In this document: positions 1 to 5,801 of the stretch, piece by piece
Numbering within the stretch: position 1 is the first letter of the stretch
How the letters are laid out: the number at the start of each line of letters is the position of its first letter
NCBI GenBank assembly: GCA_005877345.1
Contig: VBPR01000220.1
Coordinates: 1 to 16,911 of the forward strand
DNA length: 16,911 bases
Direction of reading: 5' to 3'
Origin: Nitrososphaerota archaeon
GTDB taxonomy: Archaea; Thermoproteota; Nitrososphaeria; Nitrososphaerales; Nitrososphaeraceae
Program-made: the position numbers and the translations under genes
The notes under the pieces: generated by a model
The model's input: only the letters and a program-made list of their open reading frames with translations
Told to the model about the DNA's origin: nothing
Database searches by the model: none

Positions 1-112
1 TTGCCTTTGTACTCTTTGCCTTTGTACTCTTTGCCTTTGTACTCTTTGCCTTTGTACTCTTTGCCTTTGTACTCTTTGCCTTTGTACTCTTTGCCTTTGT
101 ACTCTTTGCCTT
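1..112. repeat. 15-bp tandem repeat array
   Basis: Seven perfect copies of ttgcctttgtactct fill 1-105, followed by a partial eighth that has lost three bases (tgt), which again keeps the minus-strand frame. The array probably continues to the left of the window. Perfect identity between copies suggests recent slippage or gene-conversion expansion. Confidence 0.95.
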
Positions 113-118
113 ACTCAT
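1..118 (-). CDS. Lysine-rich STKAK-repeat protein, N-terminus only (cut by window edge)
   Basis: Read on the minus strand from the ATG at 118-116, the frame opens with MSKAK and then repeats the pentapeptide STKAK to the window edge; 39 codons are visible and no stop. The DNA is seven exact copies of a 15-bp unit (1-105) plus a shortened eighth, and 15 is divisible by three, so copy-number change keeps the frame. A TATA-like box (143-150) centred about 29 nt upstream fits a leaderless start at this ATG. A flexible basic tail of lysine, serine, threonine and alanine is typical of nucleic-acid-binding tails such as histone H1-like or ribosomal protein extensions; that role is inference, and the folded part, if any, lies outside the window. 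The alternative is that the array is merely a non-coding minisatellite. Confidence 0.6.
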   Translation of the reverse strand, partial: MSKAKSTKAKSTKAKSTKAKSTKAKSTKAKSTKAKSTKA

Positions 119-142
119 AATATTTTATGAATAACAAGTTAT

Positions 143-150
143 TTATATTT
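143..150 (-). promoter_or_regulatory. TATA box for the STKAK-repeat gene
   Basis: Minus-strand AAATATAA, followed by TAACTTG, is centred about 29 nt before the ATG at 118. This is close to the usual archaeal distance of about 26 nt between TATA centre and transcription start, so the start codon would lie at or near the mRNA 5' end. Confidence 0.5.
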
Positions 151-456
151 GTCAACAAATCTTTGGGTTTTTCTATTCGTAGCGGGTTCCTTTTGTACAT
201 GTTCAAGAAACTAGTACGATAGGTCATAATAGTAGAAGTAAAATTGGGCAATAATGCATGCAGTCATCAAGGAATTGGTGGACTTTTAGGTAACCTCAGC
301 GAAAAAATTAAAGTGATAGGAACGAAGTAACTATCATCTTTACAATTTTTTGATTTTTCGTGTCCATAATACGGCCAAGACATGTGTGGGCAAGTATTAA
401 ATTATTAAAATACACAAACCACAGACACGTCTAATTCATCATCTTCAAATGGTAAC

Positions 457-495
457 ACCTCTGTGGGACCATTTCCGTTTGCAGTTTTTGTATAT
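457..495 (+). repeat. Decayed A-type hairpin element
   Basis: The string ctgtgggaccatttccgttt resembles the left arm and loop of the intact A elements (gtggga, then cgtttgca), but the right arm is lost. The following ~75 bp up to the B element also aligns loosely with the sequence between the A element at 6978 and the B element at 7090. That shared A-then-B order is why I think this is a degraded copy rather than chance. Confidence 0.4.
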
Positions 496-572
496 TTTCC
501 AAAACTCTAAATTATTTTATATTTTGCTGACCAATTTATGATGGACGTAGGACAGTAATACGTCAAACGTTC

Positions 573-625
573 GCCGGTGGGATTATTTTCGTCCGTTTTC
601 GCGTACGGCTCTAGTCCCATTAGTG
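573..625 (+). repeat. B-type hairpin element, copy 1
   Basis: GCCGGTGGGATTA begins the element. TGGGATTA (578-585) can pair with TAGTCCCA (612-619) with one G-U pair, and CCGT/ACGG can form an inner stem around a cgcg-containing loop. It shares its first 13 bases with the A-type elements and matches the copy at 7090-7143 over most of its length. A TATA-like tract (ttttatattt) lies about 55 nt upstream. It may be a structured small RNA or a miniature mobile repeat. Confidence 0.6.
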
Positions 626-685
626 TACTTTAAAAATTTGGAAATTAAAAAATAAGATTACCAAGTATTATATCAACTTTGTATT

Positions 686-821
686 AAGGAAAAATAGACT
701 TATTCCAGAGATAACTTAGGTAAGGCAGGTTCTTATATTTACAAGCATTTATTTGATCAGAGGGGAAGCTATTTTTAAATAGCCGGTGGGATTCTCTCCG
801 TTTGTTTCCAACTCCCACCGG
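686..821 (+). repeat. A-type hairpin element, copy 1
   Basis: A conserved block (about 689-741, containing aaaaatagacttatt and taaggcaggttcttat) is followed after a variable ~40 nt by a perfect 9-bp hairpin: CCGGTGGGA (783-791), a 21-nt loop, TCCCACCGG (813-821). The block ends in a TATA-like ttcttatattta that would place a transcription start about 20 nt before the hairpin. Two further copies lie at 6104-6237 and 6891-7017. Confidence 0.75.
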
Positions 822-839
822 TTTGAACTAAATTTTAAT

Positions 840-950
840 TTAATGACTAGAATCATATAAAATATTCACATCAAGACCTTTATCAACTGCCGCTTGAATT
901 TCTTTATCAGGATAGCCAGTTCTAGTCATCGGCTTCTTGGTCACCTTCAT
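840..950 (-). CDS. Possible 36-residue protein of unknown function
   Basis: The minus-strand frame starts MKVTKKPMTRTGYPDKEIQ and runs to a TAA at 840. The composition is charged and mildly amphipathic, without cysteine pairs or a membrane segment, and the middle (GYPDKEIQAAVDKGLDVN) looks like a genuine short helix-turn segment. It follows the small secreted-protein gene at 967-1146 by 16 nt on the same strand, so the two could share a transcript; no TATA box sits in front of it. I do not recognise the family. It could be the C-terminal remnant of a longer gene. Confidence 0.3.
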   Translation of the reverse strand: MKVTKKPMTRTGYPDKEIQAAVDKGLDVNILYDSSH

Positions 951-966
951 TATCTGATGGCGTGGG

Positions 967-1146
967 TTATTCTTCTGATTGGTTTTCACCAAACGAATGA
1001 CTCAGAGAAGTGAAGGTTTCATTGGACAATGTGTCATCAGATAATGTATCATTAGATTCAGAAGAAGAAATTAATGCAAATGACGGAACCAAAATGATGG
1101 TTAAAGTAATTAATATTATGACCTCATTCATTTTCACAAATTTCAT
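967..1146 (-). CDS. Small secreted or membrane-anchored Ser/Asp/Asn-rich protein
   Basis: A 59-residue product if translation starts at the ATG at 1146-1144. The sequence opens with MKFVKMNE, then a strongly hydrophobic run of about 19 residues (VIILITLTIILVPSFALIS), then a polar serine, aspartate and threonine-rich tail ending ENQSEE with the sequons NDT and NET. This is the layout of a signal peptide or N-terminal anchor with a short extracellular tail. The frame is open to an ATG at 1194, but the TATA-like box (1165-1173) lies between the two ATGs and about 23 nt before the 1146 start, so the shorter form is preferred. A 36-codon frame follows 16 nt downstream. Function unknown. Confidence 0.5.
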   Translation of the reverse strand: MKFVKMNEVIILITLTIILVPSFALISSSESNDTLSDDTLSNETFTSLSHSFGENQSEE

Positions 1147-1164
1147 TAATGAATCCGATAATCT

Positions 1165-1173
1165 AAATATAAA
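1165..1173 (-). promoter_or_regulatory. TATA box deciding the 1146 start
   Basis: Minus-strand TTTATATTT is centred at 1169, about 23 nt upstream of the ATG at 1146. It lies inside the longer reading frame from 1194, which argues that the longer form is not made from this promoter. Confidence 0.5.
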
Positions 1174-1211
1174 GTAGACTTTTTCTGACTCCATTTGACT
1201 TTATAAGCACA

Positions 1212-1343
1212 ATGGAAAGGGTAGTTCAGTTTACACATTCTTCGAAATTAGAAGAGACAGTTAAAGGCGTTAGAATTTCGGTTCATGTGTATTCTAATAA
1301 CCAGGAACAGGTAATAGAAGAAGCACTTAACACATACCTATAG
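1212..1343 (+). CDS. 43-residue conserved-looking hypothetical protein
   Basis: ATG at 1212 to TAG at 1341-1343. The product begins MERVVQFTHSSKLEETVKGV and continues with RISVHVYSNNQEQVIEEAL, reading like two beta strands followed by an amphipathic helix; there is no membrane segment or cysteine. The regular alternation of charged and aliphatic residues makes random coding unlikely. It starts on the opposite strand just beyond the secreted mini-protein, in a divergent arrangement, and is followed by the secreted-protein gene at 1403, which has no TATA box of its own and may be read from the same transcript. Family not recognised. Confidence 0.5.
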   Translation: MERVVQFTHSSKLEETVKGVRISVHVYSNNQEQVIEEALNTYL

Positions 1344-1358
1344 GCAAAGATGACCGTA

Positions 1359-1412
1359 ATGGATAATAAGATTCCCTTACCACCTGTAGGGGACAATAAG
1401 AAATGCACTTAG
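1359..1412 (+). CDS. 17-codon micro-ORF overlapping the next gene
   Basis: ATG at 1359 encodes MDNKIPLPPVGDNKKCT and stops at 1410-1412, overlapping the start of the secreted protein at 1403 by 10 nt in another frame. Similar micro-ORFs beginning MDKKI or MDNKI occur at 4688 and 4903. It could be a leader peptide coupled to the next gene, or the original cytoplasmic N-terminus of that protein separated by a frameshift. Evidence is weak. Confidence 0.25.
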   Translation: MDNKIPLPPVGDNKKCT

Positions 1413-1672
1413 GGATATTCATAGGTTCGTTGTTTGTTCTACTAATAGGTTTATTGACAGGTAGGACCGAAAATATTGCACATGGTCAAACATCCGAATT
1501 TGATCCACGAAAATTTGATCCACTACAAACAGGTTGTGTACCTTACCATGACGAGCATATAGTAATTATAAAAATGAATTGTGGTCAAGAAATACCATCA
1601 ATCATACATTATGTAAATCAGGGATATGAAATAAAAGCTGTGTGGAATTCTGTCATGTACCTAACGAAATAA
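1403..1672 (+). CDS. Small secreted protein with two cysteines
   Basis: An 89-residue protein. Residues 5-20 (IFIGSLFVLLIGLLTG) form a signal peptide core, with likely processing near HGQ-TSE. The mature part carries two cysteines (about C45 and C60) that could pair outside the cell, and ends in an aromatic segment (GYEIKAVWNSVMYLTK). A G-rich stretch (aggggac, 1388-1394) about 8-10 nt before the ATG may be a ribosome-binding site, consistent with translation from an internal position on a transcript starting before the 43-residue gene. The next frame begins 1 nt after its stop. I do not recognise a named family; the short secreted layout is common in thaumarchaeal genomes. Confidence 0.6.
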   Translation: MHLGIFIGSLFVLLIGLLTGRTENIAHGQTSEFDPRKFDPLQTGCVPYHDEHIVIIKMNCGQEIPSIIHYVNQGYEIKAVWNSVMYLTK

Positions 1673-1673
1673 A

Positions 1674-1826
1674 ATGACTATCTACAGAGATTTCACACTT
1701 GGCTTTTGCTCTTCTGCCTTAGTTTTGTATGTTGTCTATATTTTCACTGGTGATGATAGAAAAATGAGTAAAATGATACAATATAGACTAGAGAGATCAA
1801 TAACGGCAAATTATATAATCATTTAA
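1674..1826 (+). CDS. Possible 50-residue single-span membrane protein
   Basis: The ATG at 1674 lies 1 nt after the stop of the secreted protein gene, suggesting translational coupling. The product reads MTIYRDFTLGFCSSALVLYV and continues VYIFTGDDRKMSKMIQYRLE, that is, a short N-terminus, one membrane span (about residues 7-25) and a basic cytoplasmic tail. Length, spacing and the clear span support a real gene; there is no family match I can name. Confidence 0.4.
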   Translation: MTIYRDFTLGFCSSALVLYVVYIFTGDDRKMSKMIQYRLERSITANYIII

Positions 1827-2165
1827 ACTCAATATAATTCAGGTTATATTGTATCTTTCTAAAACTACAAACTATTTATTTACGTTATGTTGCACTCTTG
1901 ACAAACAAACTGGTTGGATTTTGTGCTTAGGCGAATCGAACAAGAAACGACCAATGACCCCAACCAGTCCAACGCCTGCAAGCGTTATACTATTATCAAC
2001 AACAAATTATAAAACTATTATGTTTACGTAATTGAATATCCATTTAGGCTATGTTTAGGTAATAGAATATCCTTTCAGACTTAATCTTAAAGCGTCTAGA
2101 GAATCATTGTATAAACTTTGGAAGGTACCGTATCAATGACAGTACCACCAATCAATATTGTAGTA
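1827..2165. other. Intergenic stretch with decayed coding remnants
   Basis: No intact gene is seen. A plus-strand frame at 1849-2031 starts with TTG and has low-complexity composition, so I do not call it. On the minus strand at about 1860-2005 a frame without a start codon reads TLAGVGLVGVIGRFLF, a possible membrane-helix remnant. The fragment at 2055-2130 is listed separately. Confidence 0.4.
2055..2129 (-). pseudogene. C-terminal gene fragment, copy 1 (LDALRLSLKGY)
   Basis: Downstream of an in-frame TGA, the minus strand encodes YGTFQSLYNDSLDALRLSLK followed by GYSIT and a stop. The same tail, LLDALRLALKGYQIE, occurs at 2756-2860 also without a start. The DNA is similar over about 70 bp. 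Both look like the last helix of one larger protein family whose bodies have been deleted. Confidence 0.4.
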
Positions 2166-2669
2166 CTACTTCCAACGCCATTGGTGAAGTGCATAATTTC
2201 CACTCTCGTCATATCCACCCTTAAATATAACTACTATATTATTCAAAAAGGATAGTTTGCCTGTGGAATTTGTGCTATATACTGAAGCCCCTTGATAGTC
2301 TGTGCCATTTCCTACTTCTATGAACGTATAGTTTGCCGTTTCACTACCATCTTTGGTCGTTATTACTCCTTTCCCTTGATCAAATGTCACGTTGTTACCT
2401 TTGGATATACTGACATACTGCCCTTTTTTATTGTATTCTAAGTTACCATTCAGCGTTCCATTAGAAGTAAAAGTGTATTGTGTTGTGTTAGGACCAATAT
2501 CTCTCTTAATTGAATCCGATCCCTTTTCTACAAAAATTGGTGCTCCTAGTGTTTCTGTCTGAGCATATCCAGTATTAAAACGAATAGTATTAGTTCCTGT
2601 TCCTCCAAAAAGTAATAACACGACTGCAATTCCTGCTGTAATACTGACAGTGAATGTATCTTTATTCAT
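2166..2669 (-). CDS. Secreted N-glycosylated beta-rich protein
   Basis: A 167-residue protein with a signal peptide (hydrophobic core about residues 9-22, likely cut after GYA at residue 36). The mature part is beta-strand rich and has six N-X-S/T sequons (NTT, NGT, NVT, NYT, NGT, NST), as expected for an exported archaeal glycoprotein. It has no cysteine. The C-terminal segment, TGKLSFLNNIVVIFKGGYD followed by ESGNYALHQWRWK, resembles the end of a conserved thaumarchaeal beta-barrel family in which a STGKL.FLNN motif precedes an acidic loop and a Trp-rich strand; that match is from memory and is an inference. TATATAAA-type promoter (2695-2702) lies 29 nt upstream of the ATG, so the mRNA is probably leaderless. 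The gene stands alone. Confidence 0.7.
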   Translation of the reverse strand: MNKDTFTVSITAGIAVVLLLFGGTGTNTIRFNTGYAQTETLGAPIFVEKGSDSIKRDIGPNTTQYTFTSNGTLNGNLEYNKKGQYVSISKGNNVTFDQGKGVITTKDGSETANYTFIEVGNGTDYQGASVYSTNSTGKLSFLNNIVVIFKGGYDESGNYALHQWRWK

Positions 2670-2694
2670 TTATGATATTGAATCGACAAGGAAG

Positions 2695-2702
2695 TATATA
2701 AA
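2695..2702 (-). promoter_or_regulatory. TATA box of the secreted glycoprotein gene
   Basis: Minus-strand TTTATATA is a near-consensus archaeal TATA box, centred about 29 nt before the ATG at 2669. Confidence 0.65.
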
Positions 2703-2755
2703 TGGGGTTAAATCATTCAAAATGGCGAAGTACGGTTAGATCATAAGCGTGATTA

Positions 2756-2860
2756 TTATTCTATTTGATAACCTTTTAGTGCTAATCTTAATGCGTCAAG
2801 TAAATCACCATATGATAATTTGTTCTTTATCAATGACGTAAAATGTTGTAGTTTAGGGGC
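2756..2860 (-). pseudogene. C-terminal gene fragment, copy 2 (LDALRLALKGY)
   Basis: After an in-frame TGA at 2861-2863 the minus strand encodes 34 residues, including LIKNKLSYGDLLDALRLALK and GYQIE before the stop. There is no start codon. The fragment matches the one at 2055-2129 in protein and DNA. A weaker third match, encoding SIALRLSMKEYNIK, lies at about 4650-4695. The pattern suggests repeated insertion or duplication followed by decay of one gene family. Confidence 0.45.
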
Positions 2861-2926
2861 TCAATTGCCACAAAAAGAGCCACAATGCAAAAATACTGCA
2901 TATATGATACGTGATATGGTAATCGT

Positions 2927-3856
2927 TTGTCATTAGTTATTACCTTGTGTTTGTTAACAATTTTTATTATTTTCTCATTAAACATTGGCACTGTAAATTT
3001 GGAGGATAAGTTTTTCGAACCTTCTAGTGCTCAGGCCAATATCAATACATATCATAACACAACTGATTCAAACAGCATACAAAATAACATTTCACTAATT
3101 ACAAATATTTTGGCAAAGAATCTTGAAAATCGCATTCAAAAAGCAGGTGCCATTCTTGAAATAACTAGCAAATTACCACAGGTAAGAGATGTTCCCTATG
3201 CACACTTGCTTAGTCAAACATTAAACACATTACATGGAATACCTCAATATGCAGACATAGAAAAAAGACAAGTAGTTAAGGACATACTATCTAGCAATAA
3301 TGATTTATATGAAATTTTCCTTCTTATGTCAAATGGAAATATGTATCTTCTCGAGCCTTATTCTATACAACAGACTCTTGCCTTGAACAATTTTGCATTT
3401 AGAGATTATTTCCAAGGGGCAATTAAAACAAATGACACCTATTTGGGAAACGTGCATACTACTGCAGCTGCTTCTGGTGCTAGAACAGCAAAGATTGCCG
3501 TTCCGACGTATTTCTTAAAGGATAACTCTACTATTGCCGGAGTATGGGCTGGTAGTATTGATTTTAATGTTTTAAATAAAGAACTTCAATCACTTAATCT
3601 TACATCTTTGGATGACAGTACACGTGTTGTCTATGTGGATAGTAATGGACAAAAGATTGCTGATTCTGATGTAAATAAAAGTATAATTCCTGAGTCTTTT
3701 GCTAATCTAAAGGGTTTTAAGGCTGCTATAGGTGGACAAGCTGGTTCAACTATAGATACAGTGGATAACACAAAGATGTTGGTAGCATACCAGCCAGTAA
3801 ATACATTTCATAATACTTGGGTTGTTCTTTTGATGAAACCATCACAACCACTATAA
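2927..3856 (+). CDS. Extracellular Cache-domain sensor without output domain
   Basis: A 309-residue protein with an N-terminal hydrophobic segment (about residues 2-20) that anchors or exports it, then a polar linker with sequons and a long helix (about 50-80), and a double-Cache type sensor region (about 85-305). The diagnostic stretch is FRDYFQGAIKTNDTYLG followed by a conserved strand ending TAKIAVPTY. Cache domains bind small ligands outside the cell, normally feeding a kinase, cyclase or chemoreceptor. Here the protein ends shortly after the fold with no second membrane span, HAMP or enzymatic part. The only start is TTG at 2927; a TATA-like catatatg centred 24 nt upstream supports a leaderless start there. 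It may be a binding subunit acting with a separate partner, or a truncated chemoreceptor or kinase. No partner gene is adjacent. Confidence 0.75.
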   Translation: MSLVITLCLLTIFIIFSLNIGTVNLEDKFFEPSSAQANINTYHNTTDSNSIQNNISLITNILAKNLENRIQKAGAILEITSKLPQVRDVPYAHLLSQTLNTLHGIPQYADIEKRQVVKDILSSNNDLYEIFLLMSNGNMYLLEPYSIQQTLALNNFAFRDYFQGAIKTNDTYLGNVHTTAAASGARTAKIAVPTYFLKDNSTIAGVWAGSIDFNVLNKELQSLNLTSLDDSTRVVYVDSNGQKIADSDVNKSIIPESFANLKGFKAAIGGQAGSTIDTVDNTKMLVAYQPVNTFHNTWVVLLMKPSQPL

Positions 3857-4067
3857 TAATTAACTGCGAGAGTGCTATTTTTGTTTCACTCTCTTATCTT
3901 ATTCGAATGAATCGATTTAGAGAACTAGGCACCTTGTTTTAAATGCAACTGAAGCTTGTTCTTTATCCAAGGAATATTCGTTGGCTTGATCTGGCGTGAC
4001 GACAATTAGCACAAAGATCCTGATTTACCATCGAATATAAGTGTGAAAGGAGTTGCTTATGTTTGTC
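3857..4067. other. Gap with a decayed minus-strand frame
   Basis: On the minus strand an ATG at about 4033 opens MVNQDLCANCRHARSSQRIF and soon stops; the adjacent frame continues with SLDKEQASVAFKTRCLVL to a stop near 3930. This could be a frameshifted small zinc protein (CANC) downstream of the zinc mini-gene at 4068, but the evidence is thin and no gene is called. Confidence 0.3.
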
Positions 4068-4196
4068 TTAGTGTGGCACGATTTTACACTCGCAGGTTCC
4101 CTGGGGATCGTTACAACCTTTACAATTTTTTGTTTCCGAATCTACAGGACCCCAACAGTGGGAACACCCCGTATTTATGACATCATCGTCTGCCAT
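4068..4196 (-). CDS. 42-residue zinc-ribbon-like mini-protein with six cysteines
   Basis: The minus-strand ATG at 4196 opens a 42-codon frame ending at TAA 4068-4070. The product begins MADDDVINTGCSHCWGPVD and carries C11-x2-C14, C25-x2-C28 and C35-x-C37, six cysteines in 42 residues, plus H13. Paired CxxC knuckles of this spacing are typical of small structural zinc (or iron) sites. A TATA-like TTATATGG (4217-4225) is centred 26 nt before the ATG, exactly where a leaderless archaeal gene needs it, which is strong support for such a short gene. Possible roles are protein-protein or nucleic-acid binding; the family is not recognised. It is one of several zinc mini-proteins in this window. Confidence 0.65.
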   Translation of the reverse strand: MADDDVINTGCSHCWGPVDSETKNCKGCNDPQGTCECKIVPH

Positions 4197-4216
4197 TAAC
4201 TGCTAAATCCAGTGAT

Positions 4217-4225
4217 ACCATATAA
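4217..4225 (-). promoter_or_regulatory. TATA box of the six-cysteine mini-gene
   Basis: Minus-strand GGTTATATGG is centred at about 4222, 26 nt upstream of the ATG at 4196. The spacing supports a leaderless transcript. Confidence 0.55.
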
Positions 4226-4392
4226 CCTTTTACTCAATCGATATTAGTGGGCAACAATCAGGAGAATTCAAAAGTTCACGTGGCCATGTGGCGACGAATC
4301 ATGTAATGATGAATAAATTATTGTAACTAATATTATGACAGGTTTCTTGCTCTCATTCATTCATTTAAACATATTTTACTTTAAGTTGTTTC

Positions 4393-4644
4393 TTATGTGA
4401 TATAGGATAATTGTCTTTTAATTTCTTCTTTGCTGTTAGTTTCCGCTGTACTTTCATCAAGTGCCTTAACCATGTCATCTAAAAATGCTTTTAATGCCGC
4501 TCTATGTTCTTTATTATTATAATATTTATTGATCATTACGGCCTTGGTTTCTTTGTCTTCTATCCATCCAAATATTTTATTTAATACATCTAACTTCAAT
4601 TGTTCTTGTTCTTGTTTGTCGTTGTTATTATTATCTGTAGACAT
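4393..4644 (-). CDS. Small all-helical cytoplasmic protein, unknown function
   Basis: An 83-residue protein starting MSTDNNNNDKQEQEQLKLDV. After a disordered Asn/Asp/Gln-rich N-terminus (about residues 1-14) it appears entirely helical and highly charged, with IFGWIEDKETKAVMINKYY, then an Ala/Leu/Lys helix and a last basic helix. No cysteine, signal peptide or membrane span. An AT-rich TATA-like tract lies 12-20 nt upstream, a little closer than for the other genes. No family is recognised; a small adaptor or dimeric helical bundle is possible. The plus strand opposite it is also open but has low-complexity Ser/Leu/Cys composition typical of a shadow frame. Confidence 0.6.
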   Translation of the reverse strand: MSTDNNNNDKQEQEQLKLDVLNKIFGWIEDKETKAVMINKYYNNKEHRAALKAFLDDMVKALDESTAETNSKEEIKRQLSYIT

Positions 4645-4687
4645 TTTCTATTTAATATTATATTCTTTCATACTTAATCTTAGGGCA

Positions 4688-4720
4688 ATGGATAAAAAGA
4701 TACGTGTCGATAGCAAGTGA
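4688..4720 (+). CDS. 10-codon micro-ORF (MDKKI type)
   Basis: ATGGATAAAAAG encodes MDKKIRVDSK and stops 1 nt before the ATG of the broken membrane mini-gene at 4722. It resembles the micro-ORFs at 1359 and 4903. It may be a leader peptide, or a remnant of the N-terminus of the following gene. Confidence 0.2.
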   Translation: MDKKIRVDSK

Positions 4721-4721
4721 A

Positions 4722-4817
4722 ATGAAAAGCAACTTCTTAACGGATTTTTGAAAGGGCTTTCTCGTTGCATTAGGTGTTACTGGGGCTATTTTTCTATTCA
4801 TAGAGTTAACGAGTTAA
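4722..4817 (+). pseudogene. Small membrane protein interrupted by a stop codon
   Basis: From the ATG at 4722 the frame reads MKSNFLTDF, then TGA (4749-4751), then in the same frame KGFLVALGVTGAIFLFIELT and S before TAA. Reading through the single TGA gives a 31-residue single-span membrane protein with a clean hydrophobic segment. One substitution could have created the stop. Alternatives are that this hydrophobic tail is chance, or that the TGA is a sequencing error. Confidence 0.35.
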
Positions 4818-4977
4818 TTGAATATAATTAAAAATATTTTATTAATTGCTAGCCTGCTATTCGCTATTAAATCAATTCTTATACTTGTATTGCATAAAAG
4901 CAATGGATAACAAAATACAATCAGTACCCGTGGAGACCAAATAAGTAATTTTTGACTTTCAAAAAAATAATTACAAA

Positions 4978-5039
4978 TCTGTAATTATCATAAAGCGCAG
5001 ACATTTTGAGTATAGAGTCACTTGCTTTGATATTGGTGA
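4978..5039 (+). repeat. 62-bp direct repeat, left copy, flanking the HEPN gene
   Basis: tctgtaattatcataaag begins the repeat, which matches 5821-5882 at 56 of 62 positions in the same orientation. It ends 42 nt before the HEPN start. Read on the minus strand it encodes NIKASDSILKMSALYDNYR, matching an internal segment of the minus-strand frame at 5779-5985. Confidence 0.9.
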
Positions 5040-5055
5040 CTAAATAAGTACGAAA

Positions 5056-5063
5056 GATAAATA
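5056..5063 (+). promoter_or_regulatory. Candidate TATA box of the HEPN gene
   Basis: gataaata is centred about 23 nt before the ATG at 5082 and 32 nt before the in-frame ATG at 5091, so it does not fully settle which of the two is used. Confidence 0.4.
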
Positions 5064-5081
5064 ATTCTGGCGCAACTCTAG

Positions 5082-5801
5082 ATGTTTAGAATGTATGATA
5101 AACTATATGAAGCGGCAAAGTTAGATTTCGAGTCGGTTATTATCTTAAACGAGAATAATCTACCTGCACCTGCTATATATCATTGTGCTCAGGCAGTTGA
5201 AAAGTGTTCAAAGGCAATCCATGCTTATTATATGATAAAATTACAACATGTGCCTCGACGTAATGTAGGTGATAGATTAAGAAAAAAATACGGCGATAAT
5301 TTGCTTGAATCCACAAAGGAAATTGTCAAATCTTTGCTCGAGTTGTATATTGAGAGTGAGGTGACGCAAGATAGGAAAAAAGGAGAGTTAAAAAAATTAG
5401 AAAACATAGTTGGACCTAAAATACCAGACATTCGTAAAGTTATTCGCCATTTTGATGTGTTAGTGAATGTAATTTACAGTCGATACAATTTTCTTATTAA
5501 TGAAAAATACGACGAATTAGATCCCATAGAGCAACTAATAAAAGTGGAAATCTCAGACATGAATAAAAAATATCTCAGGTATTCCTATATAGTATTAAAT
5601 CTGTCAGGCATGTTAATTCAATTGGAAGAATATTCAAGATATCCAATGAATGATTTGTCATATGATAATATTAATTTACTAAATAATATTATCAACAAAT
5701 CTGAGGTCAATAGAATATTTATTATGATCGATGACCTGGTCGGACTAGTGCCTGGAGTATGGGAACAGATTGATTATTTTAAAAATAAAATAAAGAAATA
5801 A
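5082..5801 (+). CDS. HEPN-domain protein (possible RNase toxin or nucleotide-binding protein)
   Basis: A 239-residue helical protein. The N-terminus matches a HEPN domain: YDKLYEAAKLDFESVIIL is the first helix and AIYHCAQAVEKCSKAI (about 31-46) the signature second helix. Many HEPN proteins are metal-independent RNases using an R-x4-6-H motif; here R118-KVIR-H123 fits that spacing, although what usually follows differs, so activity is uncertain. The C-terminal ~100 residues are helical without a motif I know. No nucleotidyltransferase (MNT) antitoxin gene is adjacent. The gene is flanked by 62-bp direct repeats and overlaps the tail of a convergent small frame (5779-5985) by 23 nt. An in-frame ATG at 5091 (MYDKLYEAAK) is an alternative start. 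The framing suggests a horizontally moved cassette. Confidence 0.7.
   Translation: MFRMYDKLYEAAKLDFESVIILNENNLPAPAIYHCAQAVEKCSKAIHAYYMIKLQHVPRRNVGDRLRKKYGDNLLESTKEIVKSLLELYIESEVTQDRKKGELKKLENIVGPKIPDIRKVIRHFDVLVNVIYSRYNFLINEKYDELDPIEQLIKVEISDMNKKYLRYSYIVLNLSGMLIQLEEYSRYPMNDLSYDNINLLNNIINKSEVNRIFIMIDDLVGLVPGVWEQIDYFKNKIKK

Larger units (their letters stand above)
119..840. other. Intergenic stretch with hairpin repeats, no gene seen
   Basis: No convincing reading frame was found on either strand. The left third holds the promoter of the minus-strand repeat protein. The right two thirds hold a decayed A-type hairpin element (about 457-495), a B-type element (about 573-625) and a complete A-type element (about 686-821), described separately. 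Confidence 0.6.
4818..5081. other. Gap before the HEPN gene
   Basis: This stretch holds a 13-codon frame at 4903 (MDNKIQSVPVETK), the left 62-bp direct repeat and the promoter of the HEPN gene. No other gene is seen. Confidence 0.5.

Noticed and set aside
1..112. Tandem array as a CRISPR
   Set aside because: The 15-bp units directly abut, with no spacers, and no cas genes are near.
783..821. Hairpin elements as tRNA genes or fragments
   Set aside because: gtgggatt resembles the reversed T arm of some tRNAs, but the GTTCRA loop, anticodon arm and acceptor pairing are missing in every copy.
1849..2031. 60-codon plus-strand frame from TTG
   Set aside because: Low-complexity Thr/Ser/Leu composition, no promoter or ribosome site, and no motif.
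4529..4720. 63-codon plus-strand frame
   Set aside because: Shadow of the helical protein at 4393-4644, with a Ser/Leu/Cys run produced by its Asn/Gln/Lys codons.
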